Assembly (NCBI RefSeq): GCF_014203155.1
Contig: NZ_JACHIK010000004.1
Coordinates: 124,001-188,000, forward strand
DNA length: 64,000 bases
Direction of reading: 5' to 3'
DNA from: Shinella fusca
GTDB lineage: Bacteria > Pseudomonadota > Alphaproteobacteria > Rhizobiales > Rhizobiaceae
The position numbers and the translations under genes are program-made. A model generated the notes under the pieces. It searched no databases. It was not told where the DNA came from and saw nothing but the letters and a program-made list of their open reading frames with translations. How positions within the stretch are numbered: position 1 is the first letter of the stretch; each line of letters starts with the position of its first letter. Of the stretch, positions 41,463 to 49,944 are shown piece by piece.

Positions 41463-42668
41463 ATGCTGCGCGTCCTCTACCTCGTCCACGACCTTTCCGA
41501 TCCCGCCGTGCGCCGGCGGGTGCTGATGCTCGCAGCCGGCGGGGCGGAGGTGACGCTCGCCGGCTTCCGGCGCGGCGAGAACCGGCTCGCCGATATCCAG
41601 GGCGTCACGCCGCTGGATCTCGGCACCACCGCCGACGCCCGTTTCGCCCAGCGCCTCCTCGCCGTCGCCGGCGCCGCGGCCGGCCTTGCGCGCCGGCTTG
41701 CCGGCATCGCCCGGCCGGACGTGATCCTCGCGCGCAACCTCGAAATGCTGGCGCTTGCCGGCCGCGCCTCGGCCCGCTTCGGCGGCGTCCCGATCGCCTA
41801 TGAATGCCTCGACGTGCACCGCCTCCTGCTGAAGGACAGCCTCGCCGGCAAGGCGCTGCGGGCGGCGGAAAGCCGCTTCGCCCGCAATGCCGGCCTGCTC
41901 GTCACCAGTTCCCCGGCCTTCGTCGAGCAGTATTTCAGGCCGCTCTCCGGCGTCCGCGCGCCCGTGCACCTGCTGGAGAACCGGGTGCTGGAACTCGACG
42001 GCGACGAAACGGACCTGCCCGCGCGGACAAGGCCCGCGGGCGCGCCGTGGCGCATCGGCTGGTTCGGCGCGATCCGCTGCCGCAAGTCCCTCGACCTGCT
42101 CGCCGCCTTCACCCGCCGCATGGAGGGCCGCTTCGAGGTCGTGCTTCGCGGCCGGCCGGTGCGCAGCGAATTTGCCGATTTCGACGGCCTCGTCGCCCGC
42201 GAGCCCTTCCTTCGCTTCGAAGGCCCCTACCGCAACCCGGAAGACCTTGGCGCCATCTATGGCGAGGTGGATTTCGCCTGGGCCATGGACTTCTTCGAGG
42301 AGGGACAGAACTCGCTCTGGCTCCTGCCGAACCGGCTCTACGAAGGCTGCCGCCACGGCGTCCTGCCGATCGTTCTCGAAGGCACGGAGACCGCCCGCCT
42401 TGCCGCGCGCTACGGCATCGGCGTGGCGCTTGCCGATGCGCGGCCGGAGACGCTCGCCGAGCGCTTCGCCGCCCTCGACGCCGCCGCCTACCAGGCGCTC
42501 CGGGCCGATCTCACCCGGCACGGGACGCGGCCATGGGTCCTCGACCGCGCCGATTGCGCCGCCTTCGTCCAGTGCCTTGCCGCCCTGCGCCAGCCTGCCG
42601 GGCAGGCCGCGGCCGCGCACCCCGTTCCTTACCTCGTCGCAAACAAGGTGGACTGCCATGACCGTTGA
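41463..42668 (+). CDS. exoL: Succinoglycan glycosyltransferase ExoL
   Basis: 401 residues, the GT-B fold. MLRVLYLVHDLSDPAVRRR starts the N-terminal domain, with ARPDVILARNLEMLALAGRA; the C-terminal domain has IGWFGAIRCRKSLDLLAAFT and the nucleotide-sugar segment EEGQNSLWLLPNRLYEGC with its conserved Glu. It adds the third sugar in the S. meliloti scheme. An in-frame GTG lies three codons earlier; the ATG was preferred. It follows exoK by 11 nt and overlaps exoA by 11 nt. Confidence 0.9.
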   Translation: MLRVLYLVHDLSDPAVRRRVLMLAAGGAEVTLAGFRRGENRLADIQGVTPLDLGTTADARFAQRLLAVAGAAAGLARRLAGIARPDVILARNLEMLALAGRASARFGGVPIAYECLDVHRLLLKDSLAGKALRAAESRFARNAGLLVTSSPAFVEQYFRPLSGVRAPVHLLENRVLELDGDETDLPARTRPAGAPWRIGWFGAIRCRKSLDLLAAFTRRMEGRFEVVLRGRPVRSEFADFDGLVAREPFLRFEGPYRNPEDLGAIYGEVDFAWAMDFFEEGQNSLWLLPNRLYEGCRHGVLPIVLEGTETARLAARYGIGVALADARPETLAERFAALDAAAYQALRADLTRHGTRPWVLDRADCAAFVQCLAALRQPAGQAAAAHPVPYLVANKVDCHDR

Positions 42669-43656
42669 CGCCGTCGCAGCCGTGCGCTGCCTGATCGTGA
42701 TCCCGTGCCTCAACGAGGCGCCCTACCTCGAAGCGCTCGTCCGCCAGCTCGAACCGGGCCTTGCCGGCCTCAACGCGACGCTCGTCGTCGTCGACGGCGG
42801 CAGCACGGACGGCACGCGCGAGATCGCCCACCGCCTCGCCGACGCCCGGCCGGCCATGCGGGTGCTCGACAATCCCAAGCGCATCCAGAGCGCGGCCGTC
42901 AATCTCGCCGTCGAGGCCTTCGGCGTCGAGCACGATTACCTGATCCGCATCGACGCGCACGGCACCTATCCGCAGGACTATTGCCGCGTCCTGGTGGAGG
43001 AAGCGCTGGAAACGGGCGCGGATTCCGTCGTCGTCGCCATGCAGACCGTCGGCTTCGGCACGTTCCAGAAGGCGACCGCCGTCGCGCAGAACTCCGTGCT
43101 GGGCAATGGCGGGGCGAAACATCGCGTCGGCGCAAAGAGCCATTGGGCGGAGCACGGCCACCACGCGCTGATGCGCATCGCCGCCTTCCGCGCCGTGGGC
43201 GGCTATGACGAGACGTTCACCGCCAACGAGGACGCCGAATGCGACTACCGGCTCCGTGAGGCCGGCTATTGCATCTGGATGACCGCGCGCACCAGCATGA
43301 TCTATTATCCGCGCGAGAGCGCCCTGCCGCTCTTCAGGCAGTATTTCGGCTACGGCCGCGGCCGGGCGCGCAACTTCCTCAAGCACCGCGCGCGGCCGAG
43401 CCTGCGCCAGATGCTGCCGCTGATGGTGGCGCCCGTCGCTATCGGCGCGTTCCTGGCCGCCCTCACCTGGATTGCGGCCGTGCCCTTCGTTCTGTGGGCG
43501 GCGGCCTGCCTTGGCTATGGCGCCTGGATGGCGCTCGGCGAACGCAATCCCTACGGCCCGCTTGCCGCCGTCTCGGCCATGATCATGCATTTCGCCTGGT
43601 CGGCCGGCTTCTGGCGCGAGCTCCTCGACATCCGCCGGCGGAGGGTGCCGGCATGA
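42658..43656 (+). CDS. exoA: Succinoglycan glucosyltransferase ExoA
   Basis: 332 residues. A GT2 domain at the N-terminus ([52 protein letters not shown] with the DxH/DxD-type metal site) is followed by FTANEDAECDYRLREAGYC and two C-terminal membrane helices (about 260-315). It adds the second sugar, a beta-1,3-glucose, in S. meliloti. It overlaps exoL by 11 nt and exoM by 4 nt (ATGA), consistent with translational coupling. Confidence 0.92.
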   Translation: MTVDAVAAVRCLIVIPCLNEAPYLEALVRQLEPGLAGLNATLVVVDGGSTDGTREIAHRLADARPAMRVLDNPKRIQSAAVNLAVEAFGVEHDYLIRIDAHGTYPQDYCRVLVEEALETGADSVVVAMQTVGFGTFQKATAVAQNSVLGNGGAKHRVGAKSHWAEHGHHALMRIAAFRAVGGYDETFTANEDAECDYRLREAGYCIWMTARTSMIYYPRESALPLFRQYFGYGRGRARNFLKHRARPSLRQMLPLMVAPVAIGAFLAALTWIAAVPFVLWAAACLGYGAWMALGERNPYGPLAAVSAMIMHFAWSAGFWRELLDIRRRRVPA

Positions 43657-44576
43657 GCGCGCCGCTTCGCATCGACATCGCCGTCTGCACGTTCCGGCGC
43701 AAGGCGCTCATGGACACGCTCGCCTCGCTCGCGCGCCTCATCGTGCCGCCCGGCGTTCGCCCCCGCGTCGTCGTCGCCGACAACGATATCGAGCCGAGCG
43801 CCCGGCCCTGCGTCGAGACGGCAGGGGCGCTGCTGGCGATGGAGATCGTCTACGTCCATTGCCCGGCCGGCAACATCTCCATCGCCCGCAATGCGTGCCT
43901 CGAGCGGAGCGACGCCGATTTCCTCGCCTTCGTCGACGACGACGAGACCGTGGAGCCGCAATGGCTGGACCGGCTGCTCGCCGCCGCTGAGGAAAGCGAT
44001 GCGGACGTGGTGCTCGGCCCGGTGCGTGCGCTCTACCGGCCGGACGCGCCCCGCTGGATGCAGCGCGGCGATTTCCACGCCACCCGCCCCGTCTGGGTGA
44101 AGGGCGAGATCCGCACCGGCTATACCTGCAATGTCCTGATGCGCCTTGCCGCGCCGGCGATTGCCGGCCGCCGCTTCGACCTCGCGCTCGGCCGCAGCGG
44201 CGGCGAGGACACGGCCTTCTTCAGCGCCGTGCACGGCGCGGGCGGGCGCTTTGCCTTCGCCGCGGATGCCTGGGTGGAAGAGGCGGTTCCCGCCCCCCGC
44301 GCGCGCTTTTCCTGGCTCGCGCAGCGCCGCCTGCGCATGGGCCAGACGCACGGCCGGCTCCTCGCCGCACGCCAAGAGGGTGCAGTCCGGATCGGGGCTG
44401 CCGCCGTCGCCCTTGCAAAATGCGCCGCCTGCCTTGCGGGCGCGGCGGCCTTCGCACCGTCTCCAGTGCGGCGCAACCGCTTCGCGCTGCGCGCCTTTCT
44501 CCATGCCGGCGCCGTCGGCGGCCTGTTCGGCGCCCGCGCCATCGAGCCCTACGGCAAGCTGGAGGCGGTGCGATGA
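43653..44576 (+). CDS. exoM: Succinoglycan beta-1,4-glucosyltransferase ExoM
   Basis: 307 residues of GT family 2. RIDIAVCTFRRKALMDTLAS, HCPAGNISIARNACLERS and FLAFVDDDETVEPQWLDRL with the DDD motif. ExoM of S. meliloti is the biochemically characterised beta-1,4-glucosyltransferase of this pathway and adds the fourth sugar. The C-terminal part has a GRSGGEDTAFFSAVHGAG segment with a conserved acid and then hydrophobic helices. It is overlapped by 4 nt with both exoA and exoO. Confidence 0.92.
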   Translation: MSAPLRIDIAVCTFRRKALMDTLASLARLIVPPGVRPRVVVADNDIEPSARPCVETAGALLAMEIVYVHCPAGNISIARNACLERSDADFLAFVDDDETVEPQWLDRLLAAAEESDADVVLGPVRALYRPDAPRWMQRGDFHATRPVWVKGEIRTGYTCNVLMRLAAPAIAGRRFDLALGRSGGEDTAFFSAVHGAGGRFAFAADAWVEEAVPAPRARFSWLAQRRLRMGQTHGRLLAARQEGAVRIGAAAVALAKCAACLAGAAAFAPSPVRRNRFALRAFLHAGAVGGLFGARAIEPYGKLEAVR

Positions 44577-45586
44577 CCGCCCCCGACGCCAGCATCGTCA
44601 TCGCCGCCTACAATGCGGCGGATACGATCATCGAAGCGATCCGCAGCGCCCTTGCCCAGCAGGACGTGACGGTCGAGGTGATCGTCGCCGACGACGGCTC
44701 GACGGACGGAACGCGTGAAGCGGTCGCCGCCTTCGGCGATCCGGCCGTGCGGCTCGTCGCCCTCGACCGCAACCGCGGCCCGGGCGGCGCGCGCAATGCC
44801 GGCTTTGCCGCGGCAAGCGGCCGGTGGATCGCCGTGCTCGATGCCGACGATACGATGCGGCCCGAACGCCTACGCCGGATGATCGCGCTCGCCGAGCGGG
44901 AGGAAGCGGCCGTCGCGGTCGACAATATCGAGGTGCGGCATGCGGACGGCGGCACCGAAAGAATGTTCCCGGACGATCTCCTCGCCCGTGCCGAACTGAC
45001 GCTTCCCGACTTCATCGATTCCAACCGGATTTTCCGCAGCACGCACAATTTCGGCTACATGAAGCCGGTCTTCCGCCGCGCCTTCCTTGGAGAGAACCGG
45101 CTCGCCTATGACGAGGCGCTGCGGATCGGCGAGGACTACCTGCTGCTAGCCTCGGTGCTGGCCGCCGGCGGCCGCTGCGCGGTCGCGCCGGAAGCCGGCT
45201 ATGTCTACCATATCCGCGACGGCTCGATCTCGCGCGTGCTGCGCCTCCATCATGTCGAGGCCATGCTGGCCGGCGACCGGCGCTTCCTCGCCCGCTTCCC
45301 GCTGATGGCCGCCGCGGCGGCCGCCGCGCAGCGCCGCCGCACCCGCAACCTTCAGGAAACGCGGGCCTTCCTGGCGCTCGTCCAGCATCTCAAGAACCGT
45401 TCGTTCGGGCCTGCCCTCAAGGTGGCGCTCGGCGATCCCGTCGCGCTCCGGCATCTTTCGATGCCGCTCGCCGCCCGATGGCGCCGCCTCACGGCGCCGT
45501 CGCCCCATACCAAGGCAGCCGCGCCCCATGGCGCGGCCTCCTCCCCATCGACAGCGCCGGACCCGGCGCTCAAGAACAAAGGATAA
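44573..45586 (+). CDS. exoO: Succinoglycan glucosyltransferase ExoO
   Basis: 337 residues of GT family 2: [59 protein letters not shown] and [18 protein letters not shown]. The later [14 protein letters not shown] element supplies the conserved acid. It adds the fifth sugar in the S. meliloti scheme. The C-terminal 40 residues are Pro/Ala/Ser-rich and probably disordered. It overlaps exoM by 4 nt and ends 4 nt before exoN. Its similarity to ExoU here suggests paralogy within the cluster. Confidence 0.9.
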   Translation: MTAPDASIVIAAYNAADTIIEAIRSALAQQDVTVEVIVADDGSTDGTREAVAAFGDPAVRLVALDRNRGPGGARNAGFAAASGRWIAVLDADDTMRPERLRRMIALAEREEAAVAVDNIEVRHADGGTERMFPDDLLARAELTLPDFIDSNRIFRSTHNFGYMKPVFRRAFLGENRLAYDEALRIGEDYLLLASVLAAGGRCAVAPEAGYVYHIRDGSISRVLRLHHVEAMLAGDRRFLARFPLMAAAAAAAQRRRTRNLQETRAFLALVQHLKNRSFGPALKVALGDPVALRHLSMPLAARWRRLTAPSPHTKAAAPHGAASSPSTAPDPALKNKG

Positions 45587-45590
45587 CGCC

Positions 45591-46496
45591 ATGGAGCGAA
45601 ACCAGACCGTCCGCAAGGCCGTCATTCCCGTCGCCGGCCACGGAACGCGCTTCCTGCCGGCCACCAAGGCCATGCCCAAGGAAATGCTGACCATCGTGGA
45701 CCGCCCCGTCGTGCAATATGCCCTCGACGAAGCGCGCGAGGCCGGCATCGAGCATGTCGTCTTCGTCACGAGCCGCAACAAGCAGGTCATCGAGGATCAC
45801 TTCGACGACACGCCGGAACTCATCGCCTCGCTGGAGAAATCCGGCAAGGACGACAAGGTGGACGAGCTCGGCCGGCTGCTGCCGAAGGCCGGATCGGTCA
45901 GCTTCACCCGCCAGCAGGCCCCGCTCGGCCTCGGCCATGCGGTCTGGTGCGCCCGCGACCTCATCGGCGACGAGCCCTTCGCGCTCCTGCTTCCCGACAT
46001 GATCTCCTTCGGCCCGCGCGGCTGCCTTGCCGGCCTGATGGACCTTCACGGCGAGGTCGGCGGCAATGTCGTCGGCGTCGAGCAATGCGCGCCGGAAGAG
46101 GTCTCGCAATACGGCATCGTCGGCAGGGGGGCGGCCGTGCGCCACGGCTTTGCCGTCACCCACATGGTGGAAAAGCCGAAGGCGGGCGACGCGCCGTCCA
46201 ATCTTTTCCTCAACGGACGCTACATCCTCCAGCCGGAGATCTTCGGCCATCTCGCCCGCCAGCAGCGCGGCGCCGGCAACGAGATCCAGCTGACCGACAG
46301 CATGCTGAAACTCTCGCAAGAACAGCCGTTCCACGCCCATGTCTACGAGGGGCGGACCTACGACTGCGGCTCCAAGCACGGCTTCATCGAGGCCAATGTC
46401 GCCTTTGCGCTGGCGCGGCCGGACATCGGCGGCGCGATCTACGAATCCCTCCGCGACATGATGACGTCGCACGAGGGCCGGATTCGCGCGGCATGA
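45591..46496 (+). CDS. exoN: UTP-glucose-1-phosphate uridylyltransferase ExoN
   Basis: 301 residues from the ATG with AAAGGA about 7 nt upstream. Nucleotidyltransferase fold: the signature [20 protein letters not shown], then [38 protein letters not shown] and [12 protein letters not shown]. It makes UDP-glucose, the donor for all the glucosyl steps and, through ExoB epimerase (not in the window), for the first galactose. It starts 4 nt after exoO. A housekeeping GalU/CelA-type paralogue probably exists elsewhere. Confidence 0.94.
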   Translation: MERNQTVRKAVIPVAGHGTRFLPATKAMPKEMLTIVDRPVVQYALDEAREAGIEHVVFVTSRNKQVIEDHFDDTPELIASLEKSGKDDKVDELGRLLPKAGSVSFTRQQAPLGLGHAVWCARDLIGDEPFALLLPDMISFGPRGCLAGLMDLHGEVGGNVVGVEQCAPEEVSQYGIVGRGAAVRHGFAVTHMVEKPKAGDAPSNLFLNGRYILQPEIFGHLARQQRGAGNEIQLTDSMLKLSQEQPFHAHVYEGRTYDCGSKHGFIEANVAFALARPDIGGAIYESLRDMMTSHEGRIRAA

Positions 46497-46502
46497 TACC
46501 AG

Positions 46503-46527
46503 GGCCCCGGATGGAGGATCCGGGGCC
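46503..46527 (+). terminator. 10-bp hairpin between exoN and exoP
   Basis: Perfect stem GGCCCCGGAT / ATCCGGGGCC with a 5-nt loop (GGAGG), 6 nt after the exoN stop. No T tract follows, so it may act as an mRNA stabiliser or partial attenuator ahead of exoP rather than a full terminator. The loop exposes a ribosome-binding-site-like GGAGG. Confidence 0.4.
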
Positions 46528-46578
46528 GCCTCCGGGAGGACAGAGTTTCCATCGCGCCGAAAGGCAGAACGGAGCCCC

Positions 46579-48930
46579 ATGCATCAACGCACCGTATCGC
46601 ACAGCAGCATCCTCAGCCGGGAACCGGACCCCGCCGATTCCTTCATCGATCTCGACCGCCTGCTGACGATCCTCGTTCGCCGGGCGCGGCTGATCGGCCT
46701 TTCGGTCGCGCTCGCCGTGGCGCTGGGCGTGGCCTATCTCCTCTTCGCGACGCCCGTCTACACGTCGATGACGCAGATCCTGCTCGACGAGGACCTGTCG
46801 CGCTATGCCGAGGAAAGCGAGCCCTCGCCGCAGAGCAGCCAGCAGGTCGACATGCGCATCGCCAGCGCCGCCGAAATCCTGAAATCCGGCCGGCTGGCGC
46901 TGCGCGTCGTCGACGACCTGAAGCTCGCCGACAACGAAACCGTCCTCAACCCGCCGCAATCGCCCGTCGCCGTCGTCAAGGGTTGGATCAAGGCGCTGGC
47001 ATCGTTCGGCTCGGCCGGGCCGGAGGCCTCCGCGGAGGCGCTTGCCAACGGCCGGCGCGAGAAGGCGGCGGCCATGCTGCAGCAATCGCTGGCGGTGGAA
47101 CGCGTATCGCGGAGCGCCGTGCTCGCCGTCTCCTTCCGCTCCACCGATCCCGAACTGGCGGCCGCCATCGCCCGGCGCTATGCGCAGGCCTTCTTCGAGG
47201 AGCAGCTCAGCGCCAACTTCACCGCGACGGAACAGGCCTCCACCTGGCTCCAGGAGCGGCTGACCGACATCCAGGCGCGCGCCCAGGAGGCCTCGCTGGA
47301 GGTCGAGCGCTACCGCGCCGAGAACGGCCTTACCACCTCCCGCGGCGAACTGATGTCGGAACAGCAGCTCGCCGACCTCAACAGCCAGCTCATCCTGGCG
47401 CAGGCCGATGCGGCAAGCGCCTCGGCCCGCTACGCCCAGTTCAAGGCGATCGTCGAGCAGGGGCCGGACAGGGCCGTCGCCAATGCGACCATTCCCGTGC
47501 AGCAGGCCGACGCCACCGCGCTGCAGGAGCTGCGCGGCCGCTACAATTCCATCCTCAAGCGCGCCGAGGACATCACCCGCAATTTCGGCGCCGACCATCC
47601 GCAGGCCGTCGCGCTCCAGGCCGAGAAGAAGGACCTCGCCGGCCAGATCTACCGCGAGCTCCAGCAGCTCACGGCAAGCTACCGCAACGAATACGACGTC
47701 GCCCGCTCGCGCGAGGTCTCGCTGCGGGAAAGCATCAAGAAGGTCGCCGGCAACAATGCCGACGCGAACCGCTCCTCGGTGCGCCTCCAGGAGCTCGAGC
47801 AGAAGGCGACGGCGCTGAAGGCGCTGTCGGAATCCTATCTCGCCCGCTACGAGCAGGCCTCGCAGAAGCAGTCCTTCCCGATTCCCAAGGCGCGGGTGAT
47901 CTCGGATGCCGGCGTGCCGGTCTCCCCGTCGAGCCCGGGCAAGACCATGGTGCTCGGCCTCTCGCTGGTGCTCGGCCTGATGGCCGGCGGGGCGCTCACC
48001 TTCGTGCAGGAGATGCGCGAGCGCGCCTTCCGGCTGGAGAACGACGTGCGCACCATCCTCGGCCTGAAGCCGCTCGGCTACCTGCCGCTCGTCGGCGGCG
48101 GCCGGAAGAAGCGCAAGCCCGCGATGATCGGCGCCAAGGCTGTGAAGGCCGAACCGCCAGCCGACGCCGAGGAGGAAGTCATTCCGCTCGAACGCATGAC
48201 GCGCGTGGTTCTGGACGCGCCGCGCTCGGCCTTCACGGAGACGCTGCGCAATGCAAGGCTCACCGCCGACACGATGCTGCAGGGCCGCGAAAGCCGCGTG
48301 ATCGGCGTTACCTCGGCGCTGCCCGGCGAGGGAAAATCCACGGTCGCGACCAATTTCGCGGCTCTCCTTGCCGTCAGCGGCAAGCGCACGCTGCTGATCG
48401 ACGCCGACGTGCGCCGGCCCGGCCTCAGCACCATGATGAAACCGACCCCGCAGGTCGGCCTCGTCGAGGTGCTGCGTGGCGAAGTCCCATGGACGCAGGC
48501 GCTCAAGACCGACCGCCGCTCGCAGCTCGCCATCCTGCCGATCGCGCTGCGGCCGGGCGAGGCGCGCCGCTACGAGGCGAACGAGCTGATGTCCTCGCCG
48601 GCGATGAAAGAGCTCATCGACGAGGCGCGCCGGGCCTTCGACTATATCGTGGTCGACCTGACGCCGCTCGGCCCCGTCATCGACGCCAAGGCCTTCGAGC
48701 CCTTGGCCGACGGGTTCCTCTTCGTCGTGGAATGGGGCAAGACCTCCGCCAACCTGGTGCGCGACCTGCTTGCCGCCGAGCACCGGATCGAGGGCAAGAC
48801 CCTCGGCGTCATCCTCAACAAGACGGACATGGACGCCCTTGCCCGCTACAGCGACGCGGGCGCGGCGGAGAAATACCGCGACCTCTACGACCGCTACTAT
48901 ACGGACAGCCTGCAGGGAGCGCCGCGCTGA
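46579..48930 (+). CDS. exoP: Succinoglycan chain-length/tyrosine kinase protein ExoP
   Basis: 783 residues (I recall 786 in S. meliloti). Wzz domain with membrane helices near 35-56 and 454-476 and a long periplasmic coiled-coil region (about 220-440). The Pro-rich motif before the second helix is SPSSPG-KTMVLG. A cytosolic BY-kinase domain follows: Walker A SALPGEGKSTVATNFA (about 579-594), Walker A' LLIDADVRRPGLS, and a C-terminal tyrosine cluster with Tyr766, Tyr770, Tyr773 and Tyr774. Autophosphorylation there sets the high/low-molecular-weight ratio. It is separated from exoN by 82 nt carrying a hairpin. Confidence 0.95.
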   Translation: MHQRTVSHSSILSREPDPADSFIDLDRLLTILVRRARLIGLSVALAVALGVAYLLFATPVYTSMTQILLDEDLSRYAEESEPSPQSSQQVDMRIASAAEILKSGRLALRVVDDLKLADNETVLNPPQSPVAVVKGWIKALASFGSAGPEASAEALANGRREKAAAMLQQSLAVERVSRSAVLAVSFRSTDPELAAAIARRYAQAFFEEQLSANFTATEQASTWLQERLTDIQARAQEASLEVERYRAENGLTTSRGELMSEQQLADLNSQLILAQADAASASARYAQFKAIVEQGPDRAVANATIPVQQADATALQELRGRYNSILKRAEDITRNFGADHPQAVALQAEKKDLAGQIYRELQQLTASYRNEYDVARSREVSLRESIKKVAGNNADANRSSVRLQELEQKATALKALSESYLARYEQASQKQSFPIPKARVISDAGVPVSPSSPGKTMVLGLSLVLGLMAGGALTFVQEMRERAFRLENDVRTILGLKPLGYLPLVGGGRKKRKPAMIGAKAVKAEPPADAEEEVIPLERMTRVVLDAPRSAFTETLRNARLTADTMLQGRESRVIGVTSALPGEGKSTVATNFAALLAVSGKRTLLIDADVRRPGLSTMMKPTPQVGLVEVLRGEVPWTQALKTDRRSQLAILPIALRPGEARRYEANELMSSPAMKELIDEARRAFDYIVVDLTPLGPVIDAKAFEPLADGFLFVVEWGKTSANLVRDLLAAEHRIEGKTLGVILNKTDMDALARYSDAGAAEKYRDLYDRYYTDSLQGAPR

Positions 48931-49043
48931 TCGCGGCGCGGCGGCCGGGCCTCTATCGAAAATCACGGGGTAGATTTGGGTCGAGCCTTGGCCGCGGCCT
49001 TGTGCTATCAGCGGGTCCAAATAGATCCGAGTTGTATGCCCCA

Positions 49044-49934
49044 ATGAGCCCAAAGACCCGCGGTTATCTCTTCGCCTTCCTGGCCATCTGCATCTTTGCC
49101 GGCCAGGATGCGATCACCAAATATCTTGGCGACCGTTATCCCGCCCTTTTCATCACGATGATCCGGTTCTGGGCCTTCGCGCTCTTCGTCTGCGGCTTTG
49201 CCGCCTCCTCGCCGGGCGGCATCCGCGCGGCCATCCGCACCCGCCGGCCCTGGCTGCAGGCCGCGCGCGGGCTCCTGCTCGTGGCAGAAATCGTCCTCAT
49301 CGTCTTTTCCTATGTGCATGCCGGCCTTGCCATGAGCCAGTCGGTGTTCCAGGCGACGCCGCTCATCGTCACCGTCCTGTCGATCCCGCTGCTCGGCGAG
49401 GCCGTCGGCTGGCGGCGCGGGACCGCCGTGCTGGTGGGCCTTGTCGGGGTCCTCGTCATCATCAACCCCGTCGGCGTCCACTTCGACCTCTCGCTGCTCC
49501 TGCCGCTCGGCGCCTCCCTCCTCTTCGCGCTCTACAGCATCGCCACGCGCAAGGTGGGCTCCGAGGACACGGCCGTGACCAGCCTCTTCTACGCCGGCAT
49601 CGTCGGCGCCGTGGCGATCTCGCTGATCGGCCCGTTCTACTGGACGGATGTCGAGCCGGCCGACTGGTTCGCGCTTGCCGCGCTCTGCGTCTGCGGCACG
49701 CTCAGCCACTACTATCTCATCCGGGCCTACGGGCTGCTGCAGGCGGCGGAGGTGCAGCCGGTCACCTATTTCCAGCTCGTGCTCAACGTGATCATCGCCG
49801 TCGCCTTCTTCGGCGAGGCGCTGTCGCTCCACATGGTCGTCGGCGCGCTGATCGTCGTCGGCGCCGGCCTCTTCACGATCTGGCGCGAGCACCAGCTCAT
49901 CCGGCGGACGGCCGCCGGCAACTCGCCGGGCTGA
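49044..49934 (+). CDS. EamA/DMT-family transporter
   Basis: 296 residues with ten membrane helices in two EamA repeats (about 5-135 and 145-285): GYLFAFLAICIFAGQDAITK, VFQATPLIVTVLSIPLLGE and, in the second, EVQPVTYFQLVLNVIIAVAF followed by GEALSLHMVVGALIVVGAGL. The drug/metabolite superfamily includes exporters of amino acids, purines and metabolites; the substrate is not readable. It stands alone between exoP and the aromatic operon and converges with the latter (10 nt between stops). Its RBS is weak, so the start is placed by the family N-terminus. Confidence 0.85.
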   Translation: MSPKTRGYLFAFLAICIFAGQDAITKYLGDRYPALFITMIRFWAFALFVCGFAASSPGGIRAAIRTRRPWLQAARGLLLVAEIVLIVFSYVHAGLAMSQSVFQATPLIVTVLSIPLLGEAVGWRRGTAVLVGLVGVLVIINPVGVHFDLSLLLPLGASLLFALYSIATRKVGSEDTAVTSLFYAGIVGAVAISLIGPFYWTDVEPADWFALAALCVCGTLSHYYLIRAYGLLQAAEVQPVTYFQLVLNVIIAVAFFGEALSLHMVVGALIVVGAGLFTIWREHQLIRRTAAGNSPG

Positions 49935-49944
49935 TCACGGCCGT

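Noticed and set aside
46384-49053. 889-codon minus-strand frame opposite exoP
   Set aside because: Antisense to ExoP, whose Wzz and kinase motifs are intact; the translation has no domain.
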